64,000 nucleotides of DNA from Proteobacteria bacterium SG_bin5 (GCA_002083475.1 LWDI01000045.1:37685-101684); one strand, 5' to 3'. Shown: positions 34,878 to 46,058, counted from the stretch's first letter. Made by a program: numbers and translations. The notes: generated by a model from the sequence alone, not told the origin.

Positions 34878-36587
34878 ATGAACACCATCAATTTTCGTCG
34901 CATGCTGATCGCGACGTGCTCGGTCGCCGCGCTGAGCGGCTGCGGCGCGAACGACATCGCCTCGCCCGGCACCGGCGGCAACGTGACCATCAACAACACG
35001 ACGAACAACCCGCCCGCGCCGGCCCCGACGCCGACGCCCACCCCCACGCCGACCCCGACCCAGACGCTGGTGACGGCCGCCGCCGGCTGCCCCACGATCG
35101 CCAACGACGTGCAACTCGGTGACGCCGGCACGATCACCGGCCCGACCGGCTCTTATCGCGTCTGCAACCTGCCCGCGCGGCTCACCCGTTCGTCGACGCT
35201 GCCCTTCACGCGCGGCGTGCTTTATCAGCTCAACGGTCGCGTCGACGTCGGCACCGACCAGGGCTCGGCGACGTCGGGCACCACCAACGTCGTGCTCACG
35301 ATCGAGCCGGGCGTGATCGTCATCGGCGCCCCGGGCGCTTCGTGGCTCGGCATCAACCGCGGCAACCAGCTCCAGGCGGTCGGCACCCCCACCCGCCCGA
35401 TCATCTTCACCAGCCGCGACAATGCGCTCGGTCTCGTCACCGATAGCTCGGCGGGTCAATGGGGCGGCGTCGTGCTGCTCGGCCGCGCGCAGATCACCGA
35501 TTGCGGCGCGACCGCCGCGCAGCCCGGCACCACCGCTTGCGAACGCCAGACCGAAGGCGCCGCCGACCCGTCGGTCTATGGCGGCAACAACAACACCGAG
35601 AATAACGGCCGCATCCAATATATGCAGATCCGCTATTCGGGCTTCGTGCTCTCGGGCAATAGCGAGCTTCAGGCGCTCACCACCGAAGGCACCGGCAGCG
35701 CGACGCAGATCAGCTTCGTCCAGTCGGTCAACAGCTCGGACGATGGCGCCGAATTCTTCGGTGGCCGCGTGAACTTCAAATATTACATTTCGATGGGCGC
35801 GCTGGACGACAATCTCGACACCGACACCGGCCTGAAGGCGAACTTCCAATATGTGATCGTCGCGCAGCGCGAAGGTTCGGCCTCGCTCGGCGCCGATTCG
35901 ATCATCGAAGCCGACTCGGACAATACGTTCGATAACCAGTTGCCGCGCCAGAACACGGTCGTGTCGAACTTCGTGTTCCTCGCCCGTATCGCCTCGGCCA
36001 ACAACTCGACCGCGATTCTGCTGCGCGGCGGCACCGACTATACGCTCGTCAACGGCTTCATGGACGCGCAAAACTCGCAGTCGTGCCTGCGGATCAGCCG
36101 CGCGGCGACCGCCGACACCAACGCCAGCCTCGGCGTCAACTCGACCAACCTCGTCGTCCCCGGCGCGACGACGGGCAATGACGAGCTCGGCGCGCCCGTG
36201 TTCCGGTCGGTCCAGTTCCGCTGCCCGACGACCGCGCTCCAGGGCATCAACAGCGTCACCGACGCGCAGGTGGCGGCGATCTTCGGCGCCGGCACCAACA
36301 ACAACAGCATCACTTATGTGCCGACGCTGACCAACGGCTTCATCAACGGCGCGACCGAAACCGCCGTGCCGGTGTTCAACGCGACCGCGATCAACGCCGC
36401 CTCGGGCCAACCCTCGCTCAGCGGCAATCTGGCCGGCCAGCCCGCCTTCTTCGACAATGTGAGCTATGCCGGCGCCGTGCGCGACGCCAATGACACTTGG
36501 TACACCCAGTGGACCTGCACCAGCTCGGTGCTCAACCTGGGCACCAACAACACGGGCGCCTGCACCACGCTGCCGATCTTCTCCTGA
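34878..36587 (+). CDS. Beta-helix-like outer-membrane lipoprotein, likely type II secretion client
   Basis: This 569 aa protein has a lipobox LSGC with Cys22 and Gly at +2 (outer-membrane sorting). A Pro-Thr linker (PAPTPTPTPTPTPTPTQT, about residues 47-64) follows. The body has beta-helix-like phrases: VVLTIEPGVIVIG, then GNQLQAVGTPTRPIIFTS, and repeated Asn/Ser-rich turns. Cys pairs at ITDCGA/TACERQ and a C-terminal CTSS...CTTLP could form disulfides. I do not know its ligand. It lies next to the gsp operon and directly before a TonB-dependent receptor gene, so a surface-displayed partner of that receptor exported by the Gsp machine is inferred. Confidence 0.85.
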   Translation: MNTINFRRMLIATCSVAALSGCGANDIASPGTGGNVTINNTTNNPPAPAPTPTPTPTPTPTQTLVTAAAGCPTIANDVQLGDAGTITGPTGSYRVCNLPARLTRSSTLPFTRGVLYQLNGRVDVGTDQGSATSGTTNVVLTIEPGVIVIGAPGASWLGINRGNQLQAVGTPTRPIIFTSRDNALGLVTDSSAGQWGGVVLLGRAQITDCGATAAQPGTTACERQTEGAADPSVYGGNNNTENNGRIQYMQIRYSGFVLSGNSELQALTTEGTGSATQISFVQSVNSSDDGAEFFGGRVNFKYYISMGALDDNLDTDTGLKANFQYVIVAQREGSASLGADSIIEADSDNTFDNQLPRQNTVVSNFVFLARIASANNSTAILLRGGTDYTLVNGFMDAQNSQSCLRISRAATADTNASLGVNSTNLVVPGATTGNDELGAPVFRSVQFRCPTTALQGINSVTDAQVAAIFGAGTNNNSITYVPTLTNGFINGATETAVPVFNATAINAASGQPSLSGNLAGQPAFFDNVSYAGAVRDANDTWYTQWTCTSSVLNLGTNNTGACTTLPIFS

Positions 36588-36604
36588 TCCTCGGCTAGCA
36601 TTTT

Positions 36605-36645
36605 GGGGCGGGGCGCCGGCATAAAGCCGCGCTCCGCCCCTATTT
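36605..36645 (+). terminator. Possible partial terminator between lipoprotein and receptor genes
   Basis: GGGGCGG (36605-36611) pairs with CCGCCCC (36634-36640), with further GC pairs inside, followed by TATTT. The 81-base spacer then has AAAGGGGGTTTGAAATG, giving the receptor its own ribosome-binding site. It could set a lipoprotein-to-receptor expression ratio. Confidence 0.45.
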
Positions 36646-36668
36646 CAAAAGATTAAAGGGGGTTTGAA

Positions 36669-39419
36669 ATGTCGAGGTCGTTCGAACTGGCGAGTCTGTT
36701 GCTCGTTTCGTCGGCGCTGGTGTCTCCTTCGGTCGCGCGCGCGCAGAACACGCCGACCCCAGGCCAAAGCGGCCCGGCGACCCCGGCGCCAGCCCCCGGC
36801 CAGGCCGATCCCGCGCAACCGGGCGATCAGCCCGCCGATCCGGCGCAGCAAGCCGGCGACGCCGGCGCCGAGCAGATGCCCGAAGTCTCGGTGCCCGGCG
36901 GCGAAGTCGTCGTCACCGGCCGGCGCGGGCGAACCAATGTGCTGCGCTCGAGCACGCAGGCGGTCTCGCTGCTGTCGAGCGAGGACATCGCGCGCACCGG
37001 CGAGGGCGACATCGCCGGCGCGCTGTCGCGTGTCACGGGCCTCAGCGTCGTCGGCAACGGCTTCGTCTATGTCCGCGGCCTGGGCGATCGCTACTCGCTC
37101 GCGCTGCTCAACGGCCTCCCGCTGCCCAGCCCCGAGCCGCTGCGCCGCGTGGTGCCGCTCGACATTTTCCCCACCAACGTGATCGCCTCGTCGCTCGTCC
37201 AAAAGACCTATTCGGTCAACTTCCCGGCCGAATATGGCGGCGGCGTGATCAACCTCACCACCAAATCGGTGCCCAAGGAAGGATTTTTCAACATCGACGC
37301 CGGCATCGGCGGCGACACGGTGACGACCGGCCAGCTCGGCTATACCTATTATGGCACCGAGAGCGATTGGACCGGCTTCGGCAATGGCGGCCGCTTGCCG
37401 CCGCCGGCGCTGCAAAATTACTTCACCGGTGGCACCCGGCTCAGCCAATTGCCGCGCGCGCAGAATATCGAGATCGCCGCGCAGCTCATCAACGGCCGCA
37501 ACGCGGTCGTCCAGCGCAACGGCGCGCTGCCGCCCAATTGGTCGCTCGGCTTCTCGGCGGGCAAATCCTGGGACATTGGCGACACCACGCTCGGGTTGAT
37601 CGCGGCGTTCGGCTATAGCAACAAATGGCGCACGCGCGACAATACCCAGCAACTCGCGAGCTCGGCCGATCTGTCGCAGTTCGCCGAGAATTTCCGCCGC
37701 GTGATCACCGACAATCGGCTGGTGGTCGACGGCCTGATCGGCGCCAATCTGGAGTTCGGCCAGCAGAAACTGCGCTGGACGACGCTCTATATCCGCGACA
37801 CGCTGAAGCAAGCGCGGCTGGGCGAAGGCACGCGGCCGGCGCAGCAGCAGAGCCTGGTCTTCCGCGATCAGGATACCGCCTGGTTCGAACGGCAGCTGAT
37901 CGACACGCAGGTCGTCGGCGAATTCAAGATCGCCGATGCGTGGCGCGTCGATCTGCGCGGCTCCTTCGCCAATTCGCGGCGCAACGCGCCCGAGGAACTC
38001 AATTTCGAATATTCGCGCAATATCAACAACCCGATCGTTGATTTCCGCAACATCTTCACCAATCAGCTGAACAACCAAAACAGCAGCGCGACGATTTCCT
38101 ATTCGCAGTTGCGCGAGAATTTGTACGCGGCCGGGATCGACATCACCTATAAGCCGCAAGACAATGTCAGCGCGTCGTTCGGCTATTCGTTCCAAGACAC
38201 GGGCCGGACGACCGAGCGGCGCGATCTGCGGTTCAACGGGCTCACCCTGCCCGAAGGCGTGGGCGTGTTGCGCCCCGATCTGCTGCTGAGCCCCGCGCCG
38301 GTGCGTGCTTTCGGCATCTTCCTCGAAGACCAGACCGAAGGCGGCAACGCCTTGTTCGGCGCCGGCTTGACGGTGCATGCCAGCTATGGCCGCCTTCAGC
38401 TCGATCTGTTCGACAAGCTGAGCCTCGACGTGGGCTTCCGCTATCAAAACGGCAGCCAATTCACCCGCGCCATTCCGATCTTCCGCGACACCGCCGGCGT
38501 CGGCATTCCGCAAACGCGGATCGATCGCGACTATTGGCTGCCGGCCGTCACGCTGACCTACAAGCTCAACCCGGAAATGCAGTTCCGCATCAGCGGTTCG
38601 AAAACCATCGCCCGACCGCAGTTCCGCGAGTTGATCTTCCAACCTTATTATGACCCCGAATATAACCGCAACTATCGCGGCAACCCGCTGATCAACGACA
38701 GCCAACTCTATAACGCCGAAGCGCGTTACGAATGGTATTTCGCGCGCGATCAACGTTTCACCTTGGCGGGCTTCTACAAGCGGATCGAAAATCCGATCGA
38801 ACCGTTCGTTTCGCTGATCAGCGACAATGATTATGTCGTGAGCTTCGCGAACGCGCCGCGCGCCGAACTTTACGGCTTCGAGGTCGAGACGCAGAAATAT
38901 TTCGACCTCGACGGCGTTTTCGGCAATTCGAAATTCTTCGCCGATCGTCGCATGATCGTGATCGCGAACTATACCTACACCCAGTCGCAGATCCAGGTCG
39001 GGCCGAACGATCCGGCGCAAGTGTTCCCGCTGGCCGGCGTCACGCGCGCGAACCAGCTGTTCCGCAACGGCGTGCCGCTCACCGGCCAGTCGGACCATCT
39101 CGCCAATCTCGAGATCGGGTTCGAACAGAAGAACGGGCTGTCGCAGCAGACGCTGTTGTTCAACTATGCCAGCCGCCGGGTGACGCAGCGCGGCGGGCCC
39201 AACCAGCCCGACGTCTTCGAAACCCCCGGCATCCGGCTCGATTTCGTCGCGCGCCAGGGTATCAAATTCGCCGGGGTGCAAACCGAGCTGAAGTTCGAGG
39301 CGCGCAACATCACCGGCACCATCTTCCGCGAATTGCAGCAGGTCGGGGCCAACCGCATCTTCTTCAACCGCTATAACCAGGGCACTTTGCTCAACCTGTC
39401 GCTCGGCGTGCAATTCTAA
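36669..39419 (+). CDS. TonB-dependent outer-membrane receptor
   Basis: This 916 aa protein has a signal peptide cleaved after ARA (residue 25), a Pro/Gln/Ala-rich linker (about 26-70), a plug domain starting VVVTGRRG with VYVRGLGDRYSLALLNG, and a 22-strand-type barrel ending in LNLSLGVQF with C-terminal aromatic. The plug continues with PLDIFPTNVIASSLV. Such receptors import siderophores, sugars or other large solutes using TonB energy; the substrate is not readable. It follows the lipoprotein gene and probably works with it. Confidence 0.93.
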   Translation: MSRSFELASLLLVSSALVSPSVARAQNTPTPGQSGPATPAPAPGQADPAQPGDQPADPAQQAGDAGAEQMPEVSVPGGEVVVTGRRGRTNVLRSSTQAVSLLSSEDIARTGEGDIAGALSRVTGLSVVGNGFVYVRGLGDRYSLALLNGLPLPSPEPLRRVVPLDIFPTNVIASSLVQKTYSVNFPAEYGGGVINLTTKSVPKEGFFNIDAGIGGDTVTTGQLGYTYYGTESDWTGFGNGGRLPPPALQNYFTGGTRLSQLPRAQNIEIAAQLINGRNAVVQRNGALPPNWSLGFSAGKSWDIGDTTLGLIAAFGYSNKWRTRDNTQQLASSADLSQFAENFRRVITDNRLVVDGLIGANLEFGQQKLRWTTLYIRDTLKQARLGEGTRPAQQQSLVFRDQDTAWFERQLIDTQVVGEFKIADAWRVDLRGSFANSRRNAPEELNFEYSRNINNPIVDFRNIFTNQLNNQNSSATISYSQLRENLYAAGIDITYKPQDNVSASFGYSFQDTGRTTERRDLRFNGLTLPEGVGVLRPDLLLSPAPVRAFGIFLEDQTEGGNALFGAGLTVHASYGRLQLDLFDKLSLDVGFRYQNGSQFTRAIPIFRDTAGVGIPQTRIDRDYWLPAVTLTYKLNPEMQFRISGSKTIARPQFRELIFQPYYDPEYNRNYRGNPLINDSQLYNAEARYEWYFARDQRFTLAGFYKRIENPIEPFVSLISDNDYVVSFANAPRAELYGFEVETQKYFDLDGVFGNSKFFADRRMIVIANYTYTQSQIQVGPNDPAQVFPLAGVTRANQLFRNGVPLTGQSDHLANLEIGFEQKNGLSQQTLLFNYASRRVTQRGGPNQPDVFETPGIRLDFVARQGIKFAGVQTELKFEARNITGTIFRELQQVGANRIFFNRYNQGTLLNLSLGVQF

Positions 39420-39429
39420 CCACGCAAGC

Positions 39430-39469
39430 AAGCGCCGCCGGGCCAAAGGCTCGGCGGCGCTTCGCTTTT
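39430..39469 (+). terminator. Intrinsic terminator after the TonB-dependent receptor
   Basis: An 11-bp stem (AAGCGCCGCCG with CGGCGGCGCTT), loop of 11 bases, followed by CGCTTTT. It starts 10 bases after the receptor stop. The opposite gene ends at 39502, so it may serve both directions. Confidence 0.8.
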
Positions 39470-39501
39470 CATCGCTCGAACGCGAGCGGGCGCCGCCCCG
39501 T

Positions 39502-40035
39502 TCAGTGGCGGACGCGGATGTCCGTCGCCCAGATGTGCCAGTCGCGCTTCGCGGGATCGGGGTCTCGCGGATCGACCGAGCGGCGCAGCATCACGAAGCC
39601 GTCGCGCTCGGCGGTCGCCCCGCTCCCCCGGCGCTTCACGAAGGTGCTCGCCGAGACGAGTACATATTGCGTGCCGTCGCGCACCGTCACCGCCGTCGGG
39701 CGGCCGACGGCGGGTTCATATTCGCTATAGGGCGCGAAGCTCGCCTCGAACGCGGCGAGCGAGGGCGCGGCGCTGCGGCCACCCTCGGTCCACATCGCAT
39801 AGGCGGCGGCATAGTCGCGCGCCTCGATCGCCCGGAAATAGCGCTGCACCGTCGCCATCGCCGCGCGCGCGTCGGGCGAATTGGGCGCGGCGGGTCCGCG
39901 CTTGCCGTCGCTCGCGGCGGGCGTGGGCGTCGGCGTCGGTGTGGGCGCGCCCTGGCCGCACCCCGCGAGCAACAATGCCGCCGTCACCACCGCATGGCGC
40001 GCGCGAAATCCCCCAATTGGCCCCCTAGTTGGCAT
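39502..40035 (-). CDS. Small lipoprotein with (TP)n linker, function unknown
   Basis: This 177 aa protein starts MPTRGPIGGFRARHAV, followed by lipobox LAGC (Cys26) and a linker APTPTPTPTPAA. The mature domain (about residues 50-177) has YFRAIEARDYAAAYAMW and a C-terminal DWHIWATDIRVRH, a pattern reminiscent of small NTF2-like folds, which is only a guess. The ATG at 40035 is preferred over a longer frame because it gives a proper lipoprotein signal. It follows kdpE after 153 bases and may have its own promoter. Confidence 0.75.
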   Translation of the reverse strand: MPTRGPIGGFRARHAVVTAALLLAGCGQGAPTPTPTPTPAASDGKRGPAAPNSPDARAAMATVQRYFRAIEARDYAAAYAMWTEGGRSAAPSLAAFEASFAPYSEYEPAVGRPTAVTVRDGTQYVLVSASTFVKRRGSGATAERDGFVMLRRSVDPRDPDPAKRDWHIWATDIRVRH

Positions 40036-40188
40036 CGTCTCGTCCCTTTCTTCGGCCCCGCCCTTGCCCCAGCCGCGCGCGACGATCAACCAGCGGGCCG
40101 CGCTCAACGAAGAACACCCCTCCGCCGCGAGCGGCGGCGGTTGCTGGCACGGCAGGGACAGCGCCGCAAGCAAGCGACGCCGCCAGCC

Positions 40189-40866
40189 TCACCGATCAGA
40201 CAGCCGATACCCCACGCCGGGCTCGTTGACGATCAGCCGGGGGTGGCCGGGATCGACCTCCAGCTTCTGGCGCAGATTGCGCACGACGATGCGCAAATAA
40301 TCGAGCTGTTTTTCCTGCGCCGGTCCCCAAACTTCGCGCAGGATCTGCGCGTGGCCGATCACCCGGTCTGGATGGCGCGCGAGCATCGCCAGCACGCCAT
40401 ATTCGCGCGGCGCCAGATGCACCTCACTCGCGCCGCGCAAAACGCGGCGATGCGCGAGATCGATCACCACTTCGCCGATCACGACCCGCTCGCGCTCGGC
40501 GGTGCCGGCCACCCGGTGGCGCAACGCCGTGCGCAGCCGGGCGAGCAATTCCTCGGTGTCGAAGGGCTTGGTCACATAATCATCGGCGCCCAGATCGAGC
40601 GCGGCGACCTTTTCGTCGGTCGCCTCGCGCGCGGAGACGACGATCACCGCCGCGCCCGCGGCTTTCACCCGCTCGATCAGTTCCATCCCGTCGCGGTCGG
40701 GCAGGCCGAGATCGAGCAGCACCGCGTCGGGGCGATCGATGGCGAGCGCGGCGGCGGCGGCGCGGGCGTCACTGGCCTCGATCACCTCATGCCCCGCGCG
40801 CGCCACCGCGCCGCGGACGAGGCGGCGGATATGCGCCTCGTCCTCGACGATCAATATCTTGGCCAT
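40189..40866 (-). CDS. kdpE: Kdp operon response regulator
   Basis: This 225 aa OmpR-type regulator has a receiver domain with phosphoacceptor Asp52 (LLDLGLPDRDG) and Lys in YVTKPFDTEELLAR, and a winged-helix DNA-binding domain (VHLAPREYGVLAMLARH; the C-terminus GVGYRLSD). The domain GPAQEKQLDYLRIVVRNLRQK matches KdpE, with part quoted only. It would activate kdpFABC when phosphorylated by KdpD. It lies 8 bases after kdpC, but kdpD is 5.5 kb away on the other strand. Confidence 0.93.
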   Translation of the reverse strand: MAKILIVEDEAHIRRLVRGAVARAGHEVIEASDARAAAAALAIDRPDAVLLDLGLPDRDGMELIERVKAAGAAVIVVSAREATDEKVAALDLGADDYVTKPFDTEELLARLRTALRHRVAGTAERERVVIGEVVIDLAHRRVLRGASEVHLAPREYGVLAMLARHPDRVIGHAQILREVWGPAQEKQLDYLRIVVRNLRQKLEVDPGHPRLIVNEPGVGYRLSDR

Positions 40867-40874
40867 GCCGCCCC

Positions 40875-41453
40875 TTACCGGCGCGGCGCGGCCTGGTCGA
40901 GCGCGCGGTTGAGCGCGAGCACGTTCACGCGCGGCTTGCCCAAGAAGCCGAACAGCGGCGTTTCGACGTGCCGATCGACCAGCGCGGCGACGCGGTCCTG
41001 GCTCAGCCCCCGTGCGCGGGCGACGCGGGCGATCTGGAAGCGCGCGGCCGCCGGGCTGATATGCGGATCGAGCCCCGATCCCGAGGCGGTGACGAGATCG
41101 GCCGGCACCGCCCCGCGCGCACCCATCGCCGCCTTGTCCGCCGCGACGCGCTCGGCGAGCGCTTTCGAGGTCGGCCCGAGATTGGAGCCCGACGAGGCGA
41201 TCGCGTCATACCCCTTGCCCGCCGCCGAGGGGCGGCCGTGGAAATAAAGGTCGCTCGCGAAGCGCTGGCCGATCAGTTCGGAGCCGATCACTTGGCCGCG
41301 CGCGTCGCGCACCAGGCTGCCATTCGCCGCCGCCGGGAACAGCGCCTGGCCCAGCCCGGCGAGCGCGAGCGGATAAGCCAGGCCCAGTAGCAGCGCGAAC
41401 AGCAAGGTCATCACCACCGCCGGGCGAAGCGCGCTCGTCAAATCCGAAGTCAT
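40875..41453 (-). CDS. kdpC: Potassium-transporting ATPase subunit C
   Basis: This 192 aa subunit has one N-terminal membrane span (about residues 10-32) and a periplasmic domain with LIGQRFASDLYFHGRPSAAG, ASGSGLDPHISPAAA and QVDRVAALVDRH-like elements (here LSQDRVAALVDRH). KdpC raises the potassium affinity of KdpFABC. It is separated from kdpB by an outer-membrane protein gene, an unusual arrangement. Confidence 0.96.
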   Translation of the reverse strand: MTSDLTSALRPAVVMTLLFALLLGLAYPLALAGLGQALFPAAANGSLVRDARGQVIGSELIGQRFASDLYFHGRPSAAGKGYDAIASSGSNLGPTSKALAERVAADKAAMGARGAVPADLVTASGSGLDPHISPAAARFQIARVARARGLSQDRVAALVDRHVETPLFGFLGKPRVNVLALNRALDQAAPRR

Positions 41454-41465
41454 CGGGAAGGCTCC

Positions 41466-42293
41466 TTAGAAACGCTTGGAAACGCCGAGGTACAGCTGCA
41501 CGTCGGGCGTGTTCTGGTTCAGCCCGAAATTGCCGCCGATATCGAGCTGCAGCGTCGGCTGCACCAGATAAGCGAAAGCGAAATCGGCCGAATATTGATC
41601 GATCGTGCCGCTGGGATCGAAATTCTGCGCGGTCCACAGTTCGCCGTAAAGCGTCAGTCTGTCGGTGAGCGCTTTGCCGAGATTGACGACCTGCTGATAT
41701 TGCGCGTGGCGCGCGCGCGGGTTGGCGACATCGGCGACGATATCGACCTGCGGCACGATCGTCAGCGTCCAGCCCTTGGGGATGCTGATGTTGACCGGCA
41801 CGATCAGCCCGCCTTCCCACTCGCCATTGCCGATCCCCAGCCGCGCGGTGGGCGCCTTGACATAGGGGATGGCGGCGACCTGCACGGGCTTATCGGGGTT
41901 GGTGAAGCGCTGCTTCACGCGCAGCACGACATCGCCGACGCCACCGAGCCGCCCGACCGCGCCCCCGGCACGCACCCGCGTTTCGACGTAAGGCGTCCAG
42001 TTGACCTCGAGATCGGTATTGGGGCCGACGCCATATTTCACCACCGGGCTGGTGTAGAGAAAGGTGTCGACCTGGCCCCCCGGCAGATTGGTGCGCGCCC
42101 AATTGAACAGATCGCTTTCGATCTGGAACTTGCCCTCGGGCACGGTGCAGGCGAAGTTGGAGCGCGTCGGCCGGTCGGTGCAGATCGGCGCTTCCTCGGG
42201 CGCGGCGCTGGCGGCCGCGACGGGCGTTTCCTGCGCGAGAGCGGGGCTCGCGACCAAGGCGAGCGTGGCGGCGAAAACAAATTTACGCATCAT
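41466..42293 (-). CDS. Outer-membrane beta-barrel protein (MetA-pathway-like transporter) in the kdp operon
   Basis: This 275 aa protein has a signal peptide (MMRKFVFAATLALVASPALAQ, quoted up to the cleavage region), then repeated amphipathic strands and a C-terminal Phe (LYLGVSKRF) typical of outer-membrane barrels. It resembles the Phenol_MetA_deg/transporter family. It lies 11 bases after kdpB and 12 before kdpC, so it is part of the operon. A role as a potassium-scarcity-induced porin is inferred from position only. Confidence 0.8.
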   Translation of the reverse strand: MMRKFVFAATLALVASPALAQETPVAAASAAPEEAPICTDRPTRSNFACTVPEGKFQIESDLFNWARTNLPGGQVDTFLYTSPVVKYGVGPNTDLEVNWTPYVETRVRAGGAVGRLGGVGDVVLRVKQRFTNPDKPVQVAAIPYVKAPTARLGIGNGEWEGGLIVPVNISIPKGWTLTIVPQVDIVADVANPRARHAQYQQVVNLGKALTDRLTLYGELWTAQNFDPSGTIDQYSADFAFAYLVQPTLQLDIGGNFGLNQNTPDVQLYLGVSKRF

Positions 42294-42304
42294 TCTTTCT
42301 TTCG

Positions 42305-44332
<2,028 letters not shown>

Positions 44333-44343
44333 GTGCGTGACCT

Positions 44344-46044
44344 TTAGAAAAGCTGCCCGCGCAGCATCGCGACCTGCTCGGCAATGGGGCCGAGCGCGAG
44401 GCTGGGGAGGAAAGTGAGCCCGCCCAGGATCAGGATCACCCCCACCAGCAGGCCGATCCACAGTGGTCCGGTGGTCGGGAAGGATCCCGCGCCGGCGGGC
44501 GCGTGCTTCTTCGCCGCCAGGCTGCCGGCGATCGCCAGCACCGGCACGATCACGAAAAACCGACCCAGCCACATCGCGACGCCGAGCAAGCCGTCGTAGA
44601 AGGGCGTCGCCGCCGTCAGCCCGGCGAAGGCTGAGCCATTGTTGCCGGTCGCCGAGGTGAAGGCGTAGAGCATCTCGGCGAAGCCATGCGGCCCCTTGTT
44701 GAGCGGCCCGGCGAGCCCGGCTGGCAATACGCTCGCCAGCGCCGTGAAGCCAAGGATGCACAAGGGCAGCACCGCGATCGCGAGCACCGCGAGCTTCACC
44801 TCGCGCTGCTCGATCTTCTTGCCGACATATTCGGGGGTGCGCCCCACCATCAGCCCGGCGACGAACACCGCCAGGATCGCGAACAGCAGGAAGCCGTAAA
44901 TCCCCGCGCCCACGCCGCCGATCACGATCTCGCCCAGCTGCATGTTGATCAGCGGGATCATCCCGCCGAGCGGGGTGAAGCTGTCGTGCATCGCGTTCAC
45001 CGCGCCGCACGAGGCAGCGGTGGTGACGGTCGCGAACAGGGCCGAGGCGGCGATGCCGAAGCGCACCTCCTTGCCCTCCATATTGCCGCCCGCCGCGCCC
45101 AGCGCGTGGAGCGCCGGGGTGCCGGCGGCCTCCGACGTATAAGCGACGGTGACGCCCGCCACGAACAGCACGCCCATCGCCGCCAGGATCGCCCAGCCCT
45201 GGCGCGGATCGCCGACCGCCTTGCCGAAGGCATAGGTCAGCCCCACCCCGAGCGCGAAGATCGACAGCATCTCGACCAAATTGGTGAGCGCCGAGGGATT
45301 CTCGAACGGGTGCGCCGAATTGGCGTTGAAGAAGCCGCCGCCATTGGTGCCGAGCATCTTGATCGCTTCCTGGCTCGCGACCGGGCCGAGCCCGATCGTC
45401 TGCACCGCGCCCTCCAGCGTGCGCGCGTCGATCGAAGCGGCGAGCGTCTGCGGCACCCCGCTCGCGATCAGGAACAGCGCATAGAAGAAGCAGACGGGCA
45501 GCAGCACGTAGAGCGTCACCCGCGTGACATCGGCCCAGAAATTGCCGATCGTCTTCATCTCGCGGCGAGCGAAGCCCCGGAACAGCGCGAAGGCGACGGC
45601 GATGCCGGTCGCGGCGCTCAGGAAGTTATGGATCGTCAAGCCCAGCATCTGGCTGAGGTTCGACAGCGTCTCGCCCGAATAGCTCTGCCAATTGGTGTTG
45701 GTGGTGAAGCTGACGGCGGTGTTGAACGCCAGATCGGCGCTCTGCCCGGCGAGCCCGCGCGGGTTGAGCGGCAGCACCGCCTGGGCGCGCAGGATCACAT
45801 AGGTGAACAGCAGCAGCGTCAGGTTGAACACCAGCAGATGCAGCGCATAGCGGCGCCAGCTCTGCTCCTCATCGGGGTCGATGCCCGAGAGGCGATAAAA
45901 GCCGCGCTCGATGGGGCCGAGCACGGCGTGAAGCGGGGTGCGCCGCCCTTCGTAGAGCGCGAACAGCCACAGCCCGACCGGCTTGGCGAGCGCGACGAGC
46001 AGCACGATGAAAAGCGCGATCAGCGCCCATCCGGCGATGGTCAT
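44344..46044 (-). CDS. kdpA: Potassium-transporting ATPase subunit A
   Basis: This 566 aa potassium channel-like subunit has ten spans and four selectivity-loop motifs, seen for example as TNTNWQSYSGE, GTNGGGFFNANSAHPFENP and ATGNNGSAF. Length is typical. Potassium selected here reaches the KdpB pump domain through an intersubunit tunnel. It starts 14 bases after kdpF and ends 11 bases before kdpB. Confidence 0.97.
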   Translation of the reverse strand: MTIAGWALIALFIVLLVALAKPVGLWLFALYEGRRTPLHAVLGPIERGFYRLSGIDPDEEQSWRRYALHLLVFNLTLLLFTYVILRAQAVLPLNPRGLAGQSADLAFNTAVSFTTNTNWQSYSGETLSNLSQMLGLTIHNFLSAATGIAVAFALFRGFARREMKTIGNFWADVTRVTLYVLLPVCFFYALFLIASGVPQTLAASIDARTLEGAVQTIGLGPVASQEAIKMLGTNGGGFFNANSAHPFENPSALTNLVEMLSIFALGVGLTYAFGKAVGDPRQGWAILAAMGVLFVAGVTVAYTSEAAGTPALHALGAAGGNMEGKEVRFGIAASALFATVTTAASCGAVNAMHDSFTPLGGMIPLINMQLGEIVIGGVGAGIYGFLLFAILAVFVAGLMVGRTPEYVGKKIEQREVKLAVLAIAVLPLCILGFTALASVLPAGLAGPLNKGPHGFAEMLYAFTSATGNNGSAFAGLTAATPFYDGLLGVAMWLGRFFVIVPVLAIAGSLAAKKHAPAGAGSFPTTGPLWIGLLVGVILILGGLTFLPSLALGPIAEQVAMLRGQLF

Positions 46045-46058
46045 GGAATGATGCCCTT

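Noticed and set aside
35029..35064. CRISPR-like or satellite array
   Set aside because: It is a short in-frame codon repeat for a Thr-Pro linker, without spacers.
44333..45010. N-terminal extension of KdpB to 901 residues
   Set aside because: The extension overlaps kdpA out of frame and is Arg/Gly-rich junk. Starting at 44332 gives the normal KdpB N-terminus and length.
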